Shown: positions 25,182-35,000, counted from the stretch's first letter. The stretch is 64,000 nt of DNA from Thermogemmatispora carboxidivorans (GCF_000702505.1 NZ_JNIM01000001.1:434001-498000); one strand, 5' to 3'. Made by a program: numbers and translations. Notes: a model not told the origin generated them from the sequence alone.

Positions 25182-27089
25182 GTGCCACGAGTTATTGGCA
25201 TTGATCTTGGGACGACGAACTCTTGCGTTGCTGTTATGGAAGGCGGCGAGCCGGTAGTGATTCCCAACGCCGAGGGCTCGCGCACGACACCGTCCGTCTT
25301 TGCGGTGACGAAGAACGGCGAGCGGCTTGTCGGCGAGATGGCGAAGCGGCAGGCCATTACGAATCCCGAGAACACCATTTATTCCATCAAGCGCTTCATG
25401 GGGCGCAAATACGATGATCCCGAGGTCGTGCGAGATCGCAGCCTCGTTCCCTATAAAGTGGTCCGTGCCAGCAACGGCGATGCCTGGGTCGAGATCCAGG
25501 GGCGTCAGTACAGCCCCCCCGAGATCTCGGCCATGATCCTTCAGAAGCTCAAGAGCGACGCCGAAGCCTACTTGGGCGAGCGCGTGACGCAAGCGGTCAT
25601 CACAGTGCCAGCCTACTTCAACGATGCTCAGCGCCAGGCGACGCGCGATGCGGGGCGGATCGCCGGTCTGGAGGTTCTGCGCATCATCAATGAGCCGACG
25701 GCGGCCTCGCTGGCTTACGGTCTGGATAAGAAGAAGGATGAGCGTATTGCTGTCTACGACCTGGGCGGAGGCACGTTCGATATCTCGCTGCTGGAGCTTG
25801 GCGAAGGCGTCTTCGAGGTCAAAAGCACCAATGGTGATACCCATCTGGGAGGCGATGACTTCGATCAGCGCATCATCAACTGGATGGCCGAGGAATTCCA
25901 GAAGGAGCATGGCATCGATCTGCGCCAGGACCGTATGGCCCTGCAGCGCTTGAAGGAGGCTGCCGAGCGCGCCAAGAAGGAGCTGTCCAGCTCGCTGCAG
26001 ACGGAGATTAATCTGCCCTTCATTACTGCCGATGCCAGTGGCCCCAAGCATCTGATGGTGACCTTGACGCGCGCCAAGCTGGAGCAGCTGGTGGAGGACC
26101 TGATTGAGCGCTCGCGCGGGCCGGTAATGCAGGCCCTGGCCGATGCCGGCGTGCGCCCCAGCGATATCCAGGAAGTGGTCCTGGTCGGTGGCCAGACGCG
26201 TATGCCTGCAGTTCAGGCCCTGGTGCGCCGGATCTTCGATCGCGAACCGCATCGTGGAGTCAATCCCGATGAGGTGGTGGCTGTGGGGGCCGCCATCCAG
26301 GCCGCCGTTCTGACCGGCGATATTAAGGACGTCTTGCTGCTCGATGTGACACCGCTCTCGCTGGGTATCGAGACTATGGGCGGCATCTTTACCCGCTTGA
26401 TCGAGCGCAATACGACGATCCCAACGCGCAAGAGCCAGATCTTCTCTACCGCCAGCGACAATCAGCCGAGTGTCGAAATCAATGTGCTGCAGGGCGAGCG
26501 TGAGTTTGCCAAGGATAACCGCTCGCTGGGGAGCTTCATCCTCGATGGGATTCCGCCTGCTCCTCGTGGCGTGCCACAGATCGAGGTGACTTTCGATATC
26601 GATGCCAACGGTATTGTCAACGTCTCGGCTCGCGATAAAGGCACCGGGCGCCAGCAGAAGATTACCATTATGCCCTCCAGTGGCCTCTCTCAGGAGCAGA
26701 TCGAGCGTATGATTCGCGAGGCCGAGGAGCACGCGGCGGAGGATCGCCGGCGCAAGGAGGAGGTCGAGGAGCGTAACCAGGCCGATAGCGCCGCCTATCG
26801 CGCCGAGAAAAGCCTGGCCGACCTGGGCGAGAAGCTCTCTTCGGAGCAGCGTAACGAACTGGAAACGCAGATCGCTGAGGTGCGTGCTGCTTTGGCTGGT
26901 GACGATATCTCGCGCATCAAGGCTGCACGCGAGGCGCTGGAGCAGAGCTTCTATCGTGTCAGCGAAGCCCTCTATCGTCAGGCGGAGAGCGCCGATGGCT
27001 CTTCCTCTAGCGCTGCGAGCGGCGAGGATGGCCAGTCGCAGGGAACGGCGCAGGACGATACGATCGAGGGCGAGTACAAGGAAATGTAG
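25182..27089 (+). CDS. dnaK: Chaperone DnaK (Hsp70)
   Basis: A 635-residue ATP-driven chaperone. The nucleotide-binding domain (about 1-365) opens with [18 protein letters not shown] and includes [32 protein letters not shown] and [14 protein letters not shown]. The substrate-binding domain has [14 protein letters not shown] and the interdomain linker region VLLLDV. A Ser/Gly-rich segment precedes the end EGEYKEM, the usual acidic C-terminal tail. It starts on GTG at 25182, set by TAGGAGG five bases upstream. dnaJ follows after 26 bases and is surely co-transcribed. Confidence 0.98.
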   Translation: MPRVIGIDLGTTNSCVAVMEGGEPVVIPNAEGSRTTPSVFAVTKNGERLVGEMAKRQAITNPENTIYSIKRFMGRKYDDPEVVRDRSLVPYKVVRASNGDAWVEIQGRQYSPPEISAMILQKLKSDAEAYLGERVTQAVITVPAYFNDAQRQATRDAGRIAGLEVLRIINEPTAASLAYGLDKKKDERIAVYDLGGGTFDISLLELGEGVFEVKSTNGDTHLGGDDFDQRIINWMAEEFQKEHGIDLRQDRMALQRLKEAAERAKKELSSSLQTEINLPFITADASGPKHLMVTLTRAKLEQLVEDLIERSRGPVMQALADAGVRPSDIQEVVLVGGQTRMPAVQALVRRIFDREPHRGVNPDEVVAVGAAIQAAVLTGDIKDVLLLDVTPLSLGIETMGGIFTRLIERNTTIPTRKSQIFSTASDNQPSVEINVLQGEREFAKDNRSLGSFILDGIPPAPRGVPQIEVTFDIDANGIVNVSARDKGTGRQQKITIMPSSGLSQEQIERMIREAEEHAAEDRRRKEEVEERNQADSAAYRAEKSLADLGEKLSSEQRNELETQIAEVRAALAGDDISRIKAAREALEQSFYRVSEALYRQAESADGSSSSAASGEDGQSQGTAQDDTIEGEYKEM

Positions 27090-27115
27090 TTCTCTCACGT
27101 TAAAAGGACCTGTCG

Positions 27116-28273
27116 ATGCCTGCTGGTAAACGAGATTACTACGAAGTTCTGGGTGTATCGCGCCACGCAAGCGAGGAAGAAATTAAGAAAGCGTTCCGCC
27201 GCCTTGCCAAGCAGTATCACCCGGACGCTAACAAGGAGCCAGGCGCTGAAGCGCGCTTCATTGAGATCAATGAGGCGTATGAGGTCCTGAGCGATCCGCA
27301 GAAACGAGCGGCCTACGATCGCTATGGCCATGCCGGGGTCGGCAATGGCAGCGGAGCGGCTGGCTTTGGCGGGTTCGGCGGCTTCGGCGACTTCGGCTCA
27401 TTCACGACGCTCAACGACATCTTCGAGACCTTCTTCGCTGGAACGGCAGGTTCGCAGCGCCGGACGGGACCGCAGCGGGGCGCTGATATTCGCTATGAGC
27501 TGACGATTACCTTCGAAGAGGCCGTTTTCGGTTGTCAGAAGGAGATCGAGCTGCCTCGCTGGGAGACCTGTCCTCATTGCCACGGAAGTGGCGCTCAGCC
27601 AGGCACTTCGACCGCTCGCTGCTCCTCCTGCGGCGGTACTGGCGAGATTCGGCGCGTGCAGCAGTCGATCTTTGGTCAGTTTGTCAATGTGACCGTCTGC
27701 GAGCGCTGCCGCGGCGAGGGGCGCGTGATTACGACGCCTTGCGAGAAGTGTCGTGGCCAGGGGCGCGTGCGCAATAATCGTCGCGTGGTGGTCAATATCC
27801 CTGCTGGCGTTGACGATGGAATCAATGTGCGCGTGACCGGTGAGGGAGAGGTCAGTGCCCGCGGTGGTACACCTGGCAACCTCTATGTGATCCTCACCGT
27901 TAAGCCCCATCCTTTCTTTAAGCGCCAGGGCAACGACATTATCTATGAGCTGCCGATCAGCTTTACGCAGGCGGCTCTCGGCGACGAGGTTGAGGTGCCA
28001 ACGATCGATGGCAAGACCGCAACGCTCAAGATTCCCCCTGGTACCCAGAGCGGTCGCTCTTTCCGCCTGAAGGGCCTGGGGGTACCGGTGGTCCATAGTA
28101 GCGCTCGCGGCGATCAGCATGTGATCGTGAAGGTGGTTACTCCTACGAACCTGACGCCCGAGATGCGCCGCCTGCTCGAAGAGTTTGCTCGCCTGGAGCG
28201 TGAGCAGAGCGAGCAGAACGATAAGAACATCTTTCGCAATCTCTTCGAGAAGACGAAAGATGTCTTTCAGTGA
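27116..28273 (+). CDS. dnaJ: Co-chaperone DnaJ (Hsp40)
   Basis: A 385-residue type I J-protein that delivers clients to DnaK and triggers its ATPase. The J domain (about 4-68) carries HPD in [10 protein letters not shown] Gly/Phe-rich region (about 75-105) follows, then a zinc-binding domain with four C-x-x-C-x-G-x-G repeats: [24 protein letters not shown] and CEKCRGQG. The two C-terminal beta domains are complete. AAAAGGAC precedes the ATG. The last gene of the hrcA-dnaK-dnaJ cluster. Confidence 0.97.
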   Translation: MPAGKRDYYEVLGVSRHASEEEIKKAFRRLAKQYHPDANKEPGAEARFIEINEAYEVLSDPQKRAAYDRYGHAGVGNGSGAAGFGGFGGFGDFGSFTTLNDIFETFFAGTAGSQRRTGPQRGADIRYELTITFEEAVFGCQKEIELPRWETCPHCHGSGAQPGTSTARCSSCGGTGEIRRVQQSIFGQFVNVTVCERCRGEGRVITTPCEKCRGQGRVRNNRRVVVNIPAGVDDGINVRVTGEGEVSARGGTPGNLYVILTVKPHPFFKRQGNDIIYELPISFTQAALGDEVEVPTIDGKTATLKIPPGTQSGRSFRLKGLGVPVVHSSARGDQHVIVKVVTPTNLTPEMRRLLEEFARLEREQSEQNDKNIFRNLFEKTKDVFQ

Positions 28274-28387
28274 GCCTTGATGCTGCACGCGCACTCTCAG
28301 GATGTCTTCAGCAGGCCGGGAAGGCGAGGGCGAGACTTCTTCTCTGCCCTCCCTTCCAATGGGCCACTGAGGCCAGCCTGGCCCGGT

Positions 28388-29416
28388 TTACGACAAGGAA
28401 AGGGTTGCTAGGGCCTGGGGCCTGGTTTGGGTTGGCTCTTTCTCTGGGGATGGCGTCGCGCTTGGGCCAAACTCGGCCAGCACGGGCAGGTGATCACTAG
28501 CCTGGGACCCCGTGATGCCGTTGCCTTCTTGCACGACCTGGCAGACCCTCAGCCGCGGCGCTAGTTCGGGACTGGCAAAGATGAAGTCGATCCTTCCCGC
28601 TGGCATGAGTGCCGGACAGGTGAAACCTGGCTCGCGCGGATGCAGGTGGCGGAAGCAGTCGATGTAGCCTGCACGCTGCAGCAAGGGAATACTCTTGCGC
28701 GGCACAGAAAGGCCCGCCAGGGCGTCAATGAACCAGAGCGCGAGTCGATTGCGCAAGAGGTGTGCCAGTAGTGGCTGCAGAGGGCGCAGGCGGTCAGGCA
28801 AGACATAGGCAAGATGGGGATGGCCATCGCGCTCTTGGCTCTCGTCGGGCAGGGTCTGATCCAGGTAAAGCACGTAGCGCAGCAGGGCGCTGGCTCGCAG
28901 CGGCTCGCCCGGCGCCAGCGTATTGAAGTCGCCCATGAGTAGATGAGGCTGGCCGCGCACGGCGGCCATGATGTTCAGAATGGTCTCAATCTCTCGCTGC
29001 CGCAGCTGCTCTGCGGTTCGCCCCTTGTGGAAGCTTGCAAGCAGATGAGCTACAAAGACGGTCAGCTCGTTCCCATCCTCCTCGCGTACATGGACCTCCA
29101 GAACCGGGCGAGTCAGCACACCTGGCCGGACATGTACCCGGCTGGCAAGGACCGGTAGCCTGGTGAGGCAGGCCACCTGAAACTCTTCGCCTGCCGTCGG
29201 ATGGTCTCCCCGAAGCAAGGTCATCTCCAGGCGCTCTGCCAGTTCCTCTACAACAGCTTTCTCCGTTCCCCGGCGTGGATTAAGCCCCTCGGGCAACCCG
29301 ATAATGTCGGGCTGGGCGGCGCTGATCAGGCGCAGCAGGGACTCCGTGCGTCGACCCTCTCCAGCGCAAGGAGTCATGCCACCGGCCAGAATATTATATG
29401 AGAGAACTCGTGTCAT
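28388..29416 (-). CDS. Endonuclease/exonuclease/phosphatase-family protein
   Basis: A 342-residue protein of the EEP fold. Conserved blocks are LSYNILAGG at the N-terminus, PDIIGLPEGL (metal-binding Glu), HLLASFHKGR, LMGDFNTLAPGEP with the catalytic Asp-x-Asn, and C-terminal SQASDHLPVLAEF with the active-site Asp-His. Members hydrolyse phosphodiesters of nucleic acids, phosphoinositides or sphingomyelin; the substrate here cannot be told. There is no signal peptide, so it acts in the cytosol. It converges on dnaJ; the 114-base gap has a GGGCCA/TGGCCC hairpin near 28359-28384. Confidence 0.85.
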   Translation of the reverse strand: MTRVLSYNILAGGMTPCAGEGRRTESLLRLISAAQPDIIGLPEGLNPRRGTEKAVVEELAERLEMTLLRGDHPTAGEEFQVACLTRLPVLASRVHVRPGVLTRPVLEVHVREEDGNELTVFVAHLLASFHKGRTAEQLRQREIETILNIMAAVRGQPHLLMGDFNTLAPGEPLRASALLRYVLYLDQTLPDESQERDGHPHLAYVLPDRLRPLQPLLAHLLRNRLALWFIDALAGLSVPRKSIPLLQRAGYIDCFRHLHPREPGFTCPALMPAGRIDFIFASPELAPRLRVCQVVQEGNGITGSQASDHLPVLAEFGPSATPSPEKEPTQTRPQALATLSLS

Positions 29417-29930
29417 CCTTGTCAGTTACGGTGCTCTTCGCGCTTTGCGGAACTTGCAAAGCTCTCGTGACTCTTTGTTCGCCCTTCATCGTGCTGTGCT
29501 CCCCGTCGGCGAACGGCAGCGGAGCGCACAGATAGCGATCATGCTCTGCTCTCGGCTGCATGACCATCCGCAATTTAAGAACGGTTTGACTGGGGCGAAA
29601 AGCACAATTTGTTTCTCACTGCTTCTCACTATCTCTTGGTGACCTCTCCCTCTGCTGGACGGCGCAGCACTCACTGATCTGCGTCAGCAGCAAGACAATA
29701 AAAGGCAGAGGGGGGTCAGGTAGCCGAAGGAGAGCGCTCGATGGTGGGGGCGGTCAAGGACAGGGAATCATAACGAAGCTCGCTGATGTGCTGGACCAGG
29801 TGGCGCCCGCCGGGTCGAGAGACGAGCGAGCGTGTCAGACACGAAAGGGGAGCAAGTCCAGTCTGCCGCTGTGGTTCCTTGCTCCCCCTGGTACTGAATC
29901 CAGGTTAGTCGCGCAAGAGGCGCTGCTCAA
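29417..29930. other. Gene-free stretch between the EEP gene and glyS
   Basis: About 510 bases upstream of the EEP gene and downstream of glyS. Apart from the glyS terminator at 29847-29887 I see no gene, tRNA or obvious promoter; frames up to 112 codons in it conflict with each other and lack start signals. Confidence 0.45.
29847..29887 (-). terminator. Terminator of glyS
   Basis: Perfect ten-base arms GGGGAGCAAG (29847-29856) and CTTGCTCCCC (29878-29887). On the minus strand it follows the glyS stop by about 45 bases and is followed by TTTCG, a short U-run. Confidence 0.7.
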
Positions 29931-31298
29931 TCACTGCCAGGTTACGCGCTCGAGCAAGTAGGCTGGCAGCTCCTGAATGGCTACGCGCACCTGAGTCATC
30001 GTATCGCGGTCGCGCACCGTCACCGTCTGGTCCTCCAGGGACTGGAAGTCGACGGTCACGCAGTAAGGTGTACCGATCTCATCCTGGCGTCGGTAGAGGC
30101 GCCCGATGCTGCCAGTATCATCGTATTGAGCCACCATCAATCGGCGCAGGCGCTCGTAGATCCCGCGAGCCAGCGTCACCAGTTCCTCGTTGTTGCGCTT
30201 CAGCGGGAAGACGGCCACCTTCACCGGGGCGAGCATTGGATGCAGATGGAGCACGGTGCGTGTTTCGCCGCTCTTGCCCTGGGGATCAGGCTGCTCCTCA
30301 TAGGCATCCAGCAGCAGGTAGAGGAAGGTGCGATCGACGCCGCCGGAGGTCTCCACGATCCAGGGGATGTAGCGCTCCTTGGTCACCTCGTCGACGTAGC
30401 TCAGGTCCTCGCCGCTATACTGGCTGTGGCGCGAGAGGTCCCAGTCCTGGCGCCAGTGGACGCCCTCCCACTCCTGCCAGCCGAGGATCGTCTGATACTC
30501 GATGTCGAAAGCCTGGCGGGCGTAGTGTGCCAGCTCATCGGGACCATGCTCACGCAGGCGTAGGCGATCCTTATGGTTAATCAGCCCGCGGTACCACTCG
30601 AAGCGGCGCTGTTTCCAGTAGTCGAACCACTGCTGCATCTCGCTCGGGTGGACAAAGAACTGCAGGTCCCACTGTTCAAACTCGCGCTGACGGAAGAGAA
30701 AGTTACCGGGCGTCACCTCGTTGCGGAAAGCCTTGCCGATCTGGCAGATCCCGAAGGGAACCTTCATACGTGAAGACTTGACGACGTTCAAGAAATCCAG
30801 ATAGATATTCTGGCAGGCTTCACCGCGCAAGTACGTCTTGACGCGGTCGTCTTCGACCACGCCGAGGTAGGTCTCCATCAGCAGGTTGAAGGTACGGGGT
30901 TCCATCAACTCGCCGCCATCGTTGGGGCACTTGCGCTGCTCCAGGTTCTCGGGCGGCAGGTGATCGACGCGGAAACGCTTTTTACAGGTCTTGCACTCAA
31001 CCAGGCGGTCCACAAAGTTCTCGACGTGGCCGCTGGCCTCCCAGACGCGGGGATGAGTAAGAATGGCGCCCTCGATTCCCACGACGTTATCCTGCGTCTG
31101 GACCATCGACCACCACCAGTAGCGGCGGATGTTATTGCGCAATTCGACGCCCAGAGGACCGAAGTCGTAGACGCCCGAGACGCCACCGTAGATTTCCGAA
31201 TTGGGGTACACGAAGCCGCGCCGCTTACAGAGCGAGACAATTTTCTCAAGAGGAACAAAAGCTGTTTCGCTGGTCTGTGGCTGTTCAAGCTGGGTCAT
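29931..31298 (-). CDS. glyS: Glycyl-tRNA synthetase, homodimeric type
   Basis: A 455-residue class II synthetase that charges tRNA-Gly. Motifs seen: KRRGFVYPNSEIYGG and GVYDFGPLGVELRNN at the start, a zinc-type CKTCKKRF...CPNDGG pair, motif 2 GKAFRNEVTPGNFLFRQREFEQ, and motif 3 SGGVDRTFLYLLLDA, then an anticodon-binding domain. This is the alpha-2 type, not the alpha/beta type. The start is MTQLEQPQ because the longer frame begins inside the T-box terminator hairpin. Expression is controlled by uncharged tRNA-Gly through the T-box leader upstream. Confidence 0.96.
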   Translation of the reverse strand: MTQLEQPQTSETAFVPLEKIVSLCKRRGFVYPNSEIYGGVSGVYDFGPLGVELRNNIRRYWWWSMVQTQDNVVGIEGAILTHPRVWEASGHVENFVDRLVECKTCKKRFRVDHLPPENLEQRKCPNDGGELMEPRTFNLLMETYLGVVEDDRVKTYLRGEACQNIYLDFLNVVKSSRMKVPFGICQIGKAFRNEVTPGNFLFRQREFEQWDLQFFVHPSEMQQWFDYWKQRRFEWYRGLINHKDRLRLREHGPDELAHYARQAFDIEYQTILGWQEWEGVHWRQDWDLSRHSQYSGEDLSYVDEVTKERYIPWIVETSGGVDRTFLYLLLDAYEEQPDPQGKSGETRTVLHLHPMLAPVKVAVFPLKRNNEELVTLARGIYERLRRLMVAQYDDTGSIGRLYRRQDEIGTPYCVTVDFQSLEDQTVTVRDRDTMTQVRVAIQELPAYLLERVTWQ

Positions 31299-31329
31299 AG
31301 GCGAGTGGTCTCCTCCTCTGCAATAAAAA

Positions 31330-31701
31330 TCGCCCCAGGCGTTCACGAACGCCAGGGACGAATATCGCCAATGTAAGCCGCCCGGGGCTGACCTCTCTCA
31401 GGCGATATGCGCGGTTCCACCCTGCTTCTTCGCACTCTTCGTCCCTACCCGCCACCTCTTCCGGTGTAGGCCCTGGCTATCGCAGGGCGAGAAGGGATCG
31501 CAGCGCGAAGCCACTCATTGTAGACATACCGGCTCCGAAGCGCCCTTCACCGGTTCTGGATTGCCGGCCTTCCACCAACCGCCGGCTCGCTGTTACCCTC
31601 GACCGGTTACTCCTCTTCATCATCGCCGGTCTCGTTGTTCAGTTGGTCTCTCTGTCGGTCGCCAAAGGAATTGCTCTGTTATCAGTCAGGAGCTTCTGTG
31701 T
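31330..31701 (-). promoter_or_regulatory. Glycine T-box riboswitch leader of glyS
   Basis: The T-box sequence AGGGTGGAACCGCG is read on the minus strand at 31423-31410; the variable base A would pair with the U discriminator of tRNA-Gly. Upstream, a Stem I-like region has GATGAAGAGGAGTAA and GGTTGGTGGAAGGCC, as in known Stem I distal elements. GGC at 31544-31542, in GAAGGGCGC, is a plausible glycine specifier codon. Downstream lies a terminator hairpin (31330-31361, GGCGTTCGTGAACGCC then TTTTTAT). Uncharged tRNA should favour the antiterminator and expression. Confidence 0.92.
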
Positions 31702-31707
31702 GTCTGT

Positions 31708-31736
31708 AGTATAGCAGGGTGTATTAGTCAGTGCAA
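31708..31736 (-). promoter_or_regulatory. Promoter of the glyS T-box transcript
   Basis: On the minus strand, TTGCAC (31736-31731), 17 bases, TATACT (31713-31708). The -35 is weak, the -10 is good. Start near 31701 fits the 5-prime edge of the T-box leader. Confidence 0.55.
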
Positions 31737-31800
31737 GAGGGCAGGACCGACCCGTCCCTTCCTGGCCGGCACCTTCTGCCCGGCGGCCAGCCGGCCCTGC

Positions 31801-31829
31801 TTGCCCCCTTCCTTCTTTCATGCTACAAT
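31801..31829 (+). promoter_or_regulatory. Promoter before the Ski2-like helicase
   Basis: TTGCCC (31801-31806), 17 bases, TACAAT (31824-31829). The expected start at about 31836 coincides with the ATG of a 33-codon frame. Confidence 0.55.
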
Positions 31830-31835
31830 GAAATC

Positions 31836-31937
31836 ATGAAACGAAATGGCCGTGCAAAGTCTCCCACGCGGAAGATCGTTTTTCATGTTGAGCAGCACCG
31901 TAGTCTGTTTTCTGGTAGCGCGTTAGAGAAAGGTTGA
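31836..31937 (+). CDS. Small leaderless ORF abutting the helicase gene
   Basis: A 33-codon frame, ATG at 31836 to TGA at 31935-31937, starting MKRNGRAKSPTRK and rich in Lys/Arg. Its ATG falls where transcription should begin, and its stop is one base before the helicase ATG. There is no ribosome-binding site for it, so it could only be translated as a leaderless message. It may couple translation to the helicase or simply be chance; no homologue is known to me. Confidence 0.4.
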   Translation: MKRNGRAKSPTRKIVFHVEQHRSLFSGSALEKG

Positions 31938-31938
31938 A

Positions 31939-34500
31939 ATGGGCAAGAGAAACGTGGAGGTTGGCCCTGAGATTCAAGAAGAGATAGAGACATTTGCAAG
32001 TCGGTATCCGTTTCCTCTTGACACCTTTCAGAAAGAAGCCATAGCTCACCTGGCACGGGGACGATCGGTACTGGTGGCAGCTCCGACGGGAACTGGGAAA
32101 ACGCTGGTGGCCGAGTATGCCATCTGGAAAGCCTGGCAACAGAATGCGCGCGTCATCTACACCACCCCCTTGAAAGCTCTCTCGAATCAGAAGTTCCGCG
32201 ATTTACGTGCCGCCTATGGACCGGAGGCGGTTGGTCTTGTGACGGGAGACATTGTAGAGCGGAGCCGGGCGGCGATTGTCATTATGACCACCGAGGTCTA
32301 CCGCAACATGCTCCTGGAGGAGGGGGCAGAGGACGGCCCTTCTTCGCTAGCCGACGTAGCCTATGTCGTCTTTGATGAGCTGCATTATCTAAGTGATCCT
32401 GAGCGCGGCCCCGTCTGGGAGGAGGCCATTATCTGCTCGCCTCCTCATGTACAGCTCGTTGGCCTCTCGGCGACGGTCAGCAATGCCCAGGAGCTGGCCG
32501 ACTGGATCAGTCGCGTGCACCGTCCGGTGGCTCTTGTGATGCATGAAGAGCGAGCTGTGCCACTGGAGCATTACTACTTTCTCGATGGCAGGTTGCATCT
32601 CGTCCAGGATGCGGCGGGGCGGCGGGTAGAGCGCTTCCCCAACGTTGGGGGCGAGGCACGCCTGGCGCGGCGCTACGCATTTCTGCCTGATTCGGAGGAG
32701 GTGGAGGAAGCAGAGCAGGAAGCGAGAGTAGCTTCCGAAGCTGCTGCTGGTGAGGGGCCGAAGGCTGCCGCCGTGGCCTCGACGACGGAAAGCGCGGCCC
32801 ATGAGCAGGGGCAGGAGAAAGCTCGCTCTAAGCAGAAGCGGGCGCGTCCGCCGCTGCGACGGGCCCCTGAGCCTGGCGAGGTTTTAACAGCTCTTCGCGA
32901 TGCCGATCTCCTGCCGTGTCTCTACTTTCTCCCGGGTCGGCGAGCCGTCGAGGAGGCGGCGATGGGGGCAGCGCGTCACCTCTTCACCACGCCACAGGAG
33001 CAGGAACACATCCGTGAGGAGATCAGTGTCTGGCTGGAACAGTTGCCGCCCGAGGATCGCAACCTACGGCAGGTCCATGCCCTGGTCAGCCTCTTGCCTC
33101 GCGGTTTAGCTTTTCACCACGCTGGTCTGCTGCCGGGACTGAAGGTCCTGGTGGAGACGCTCTTTGCTCAGGGACATCTGCGGGCGGTCTTTGCCACCGA
33201 TACGCTGGCGCTGGGCATTAACATGCCTGCTCGCTCGGTAGTAGTGGGCAGCCTGAGCAAGTTTGATGGCGTAGAGATGCGCCTCCTGACACCGAACGAA
33301 TACCGTCAGCTCACCGGGCGAGCAGGCAGGCGCGGCATGGATGTGCGTGGAGCGGCGGTCATCCCATACTCGCCCTGGGAGCCGTTTGAGGAGGCCTTTG
33401 CCCGCATTACGGCAGATCTCCATCCGGTCTTCAGCTCCTTCGTGATCCGTTACAATTCGATTCTCAGCCTCTGGCGCGAGGGAGATATCGAGCACCTGCG
33501 GCGCATTTGTGCCTCCAGCCTGCGCGAATATCAGCGCTATCGGTACTGGGAGGAGCAGGAGCTGCGCTTCATTCAACAGGTAGAGCGCCAGCTTCGCAAG
33601 GGGCACAAGGTCAGTACGAAGAAGCTCAAAGCGGCAGAAGCGGCAGCGCGGGCCTTGGAACGGAGTCAGCGGCGGCGTGGCCGACTTCAGCTGAGCCGAG
33701 AGGGGAAGGAAGAGCTGCAGGGCACCGTCTTTGTGCTGCGGGCCTTGGGCTACATTGGACCCGACGACCGGCTAACCCTGCGCGGGCGCTTGCTGCGCAG
33801 CATCTTCCATCCGGCGGGCATCCTCATTGTTGAGCTGATCATGGATGGCATGCTGGATGAGCTGACCCCGGCGGAGCTGGCGGAGGTCTGCAGCTGGTTC
33901 ACCTTCGACAACGATCGGCGCCTCTACAATCGCCATGTGCTCAATTCGCGGCTCAGGGAGGTGCGGCGCGAACTCAAGCAGGCTGAGAAGCGGGTCTGTG
34001 ACATGGAGGAGATGGCCGGGCTATCGCTGACGCCGCGCACCGTTCCCGAGTTTCACGGTGTGGCCCTCTCCTGGGCGCGCGGTATGGCGCTCAACGGCCT
34101 CCTGCGGCGCATTGATCTGGCGGAGGGCGATATCCTGATGTTGCTCAACCAGACCATCGACCTGTTGCAGCAGGTGCAGGGAGCCATTGGTCAGCTGCTG
34201 GATGCGCGTGATCTCTGGCCCGAGGTGCTGACCTGGCCTAACGACGGCGCTGGCCTCAGCCGCAATACTCTCAAGCAGGTGCGACGGCACTTTGCAGAGC
34301 TGCAGGAGCAGCACAAGCGCCTCTCTCGCCTGCGCCCCTTGTTCGCTCAGGCCAGTGCTTTGCTGATGCGGGGCATCATCCTGCAAAGTCGAACGGTCCC
34401 CTCGATGGTGGCACGCATCAATGGGGAAGAGCTGCCGCTGGATGCCGAAGAGGATAGCGACCCCCACGAGGCCCTCCAGGATCTGATCGAAGAGGCCTAG
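31939..34500 (+). CDS. Ski2-like DExH-box RNA helicase
   Basis: An 853-residue superfamily 2 helicase. Motifs: PLDTFQKEAI (Q-motif-like), AAPTGTGKT (Walker A), TTPLKALSNQK (Ia), MTTEVYRNM, DELHYLSD (DExH), GLSATVSN (III), then FATDTLALGINMPAR (V) and QLTGRAGRRGMD (VI). The C-terminal third resembles the Ski2/Mtr4 DSHCT region. These proteins unwind RNA for decay or processing. A low-complexity Glu/Ala then Lys/Arg linker of about 60 residues sits between the two RecA domains (about 245-315). GAAAGG lies just before the ATG. It may share a transcript with the 33-codon frame. Confidence 0.9.
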   Translation: MGKRNVEVGPEIQEEIETFASRYPFPLDTFQKEAIAHLARGRSVLVAAPTGTGKTLVAEYAIWKAWQQNARVIYTTPLKALSNQKFRDLRAAYGPEAVGLVTGDIVERSRAAIVIMTTEVYRNMLLEEGAEDGPSSLADVAYVVFDELHYLSDPERGPVWEEAIICSPPHVQLVGLSATVSNAQELADWISRVHRPVALVMHEERAVPLEHYYFLDGRLHLVQDAAGRRVERFPNVGGEARLARRYAFLPDSEEVEEAEQEARVASEAAAGEGPKAAAVASTTESAAHEQGQEKARSKQKRARPPLRRAPEPGEVLTALRDADLLPCLYFLPGRRAVEEAAMGAARHLFTTPQEQEHIREEISVWLEQLPPEDRNLRQVHALVSLLPRGLAFHHAGLLPGLKVLVETLFAQGHLRAVFATDTLALGINMPARSVVVGSLSKFDGVEMRLLTPNEYRQLTGRAGRRGMDVRGAAVIPYSPWEPFEEAFARITADLHPVFSSFVIRYNSILSLWREGDIEHLRRICASSLREYQRYRYWEEQELRFIQQVERQLRKGHKVSTKKLKAAEAAARALERSQRRRGRLQLSREGKEELQGTVFVLRALGYIGPDDRLTLRGRLLRSIFHPAGILIVELIMDGMLDELTPAELAEVCSWFTFDNDRRLYNRHVLNSRLREVRRELKQAEKRVCDMEEMAGLSLTPRTVPEFHGVALSWARGMALNGLLRRIDLAEGDILMLLNQTIDLLQQVQGAIGQLLDARDLWPEVLTWPNDGAGLSRNTLKQVRRHFAELQEQHKRLSRLRPLFAQASALLMRGIILQSRTVPSMVARINGEELPLDAEEDSDPHEALQDLIEEA

Positions 34501-34639
34501 AGCAGCCAGCCTGGCCGAGGATCAGACAGAAGCTGGACGCTCCCCCAGTCTGGATGTTTGACTCTGGGCGCCGCGGCTCGCTCCAGGGCAGTAGGTGCAG
34601 CGACTCTCTCCTGGGCAAAGAGCCGGCTGATAGCCACGC

Positions 34640-34666
34640 AGGTGAGGGGCCGCACCTATTCTTTTT
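34640..34666 (+). terminator. Possible terminator after the helicase gene
   Basis: A short AGGTG/CACCT stem (34640-34657) followed by ATTCTTTTT. Weak stem but good U-tract, about 150 bases after the helicase stop. Confidence 0.45.
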
Positions 34667-34685
34667 CGTAGGTACCTGTTGGCTA

Positions 34686-34714
34686 TTGACTTTTAGCAAA
34701 GTAACGTGTATAAA
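34686..34714 (+). promoter_or_regulatory. Promoter of the pyrimidine operon
   Basis: TTGACT (34686-34691), 17 bases, TATAAA (34709-34714), five of six matches in each hexamer. Start near 34721, so the leader before pyrB is about 360 nucleotides. Confidence 0.8.
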
Positions 34715-34730
34715 TATATGACGATTTGAA

Positions 34731-35000
34731 ATGGGTTTGCTCGGCAAGTTCGTGGACAAAGGGTCTGGCTCCATCATGTCTTTGATCAAATTACAGTTAT
34801 TAATTACTCTCCCCTTATGGAGGGTAGACTGTTCATTCTACAGGTGGGGTGGACCCGGTGTCTTGCCTGAGGAAGAAGATTTTTTCCTCACCCCTGGAAA
34901 CAGGGGTGGGGAATTTTTTTATAGCCTCAGCCAGGGCAGACCGCATCTCGTGAGCAGGCAAGGAGGATGCTCGCGCTCGCTCCGTTTCACGGTTGGTTGA
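34731..35000 (+). CDS. Possible leader peptide of the pyrimidine operon
   Basis: An 89-codon frame that starts about ten bases after the predicted transcription start, passes in frame through the attenuator hairpin and its U-tract, and stops 80 bases before pyrB. An internal ATG (34776) could also be the start, with AAAGGG 12 bases upstream. The peptide resembles nothing I know. Its arrangement recalls the enterobacterial pyrBI leader, where a translating ribosome blocks the terminator. Translation is unproven; codon use looks less regular than in neighbouring genes. Confidence 0.4.
   Translation: MGLLGKFVDKGSGSIMSLIKLQLLITLPLWRVDCSFYRWGGPGVLPEEEDFFLTPGNRGGEFFYSLSQGRPHLVSRQGGCSRSLRFTVG
34868..34920 (+). 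terminator. Attenuator in the pyrB leader
   Basis: An 11-pair stem CCTCACCCCTG (34886-34896), GAAA tetraloop, CAGGGGTGGGG (34901-34911), then AATTTTTTT: a strong intrinsic terminator. Just upstream, TGAGGAA (34868-34874) can instead pair with TTCCTCA (34884-34890), which shares the terminator's left arm, and GGGGTG near 34846-34851 can pair with CACCCC. GATTTTTTCC lies right before the stem. I found no PyrR-box consensus. Confidence 0.85.

Noticed and set aside
25053-27170. 705-codon frame on the minus strand opposite dnaK
   Set aside because: It mirrors the dnaK codons in a GC-rich gene, has no family resemblance and no start signals; dnaK itself is certain.
31299-31346. Upstream start adding 16 codons to glyS
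   Set aside because: It would begin within the T-box terminator hairpin and its U-tract.
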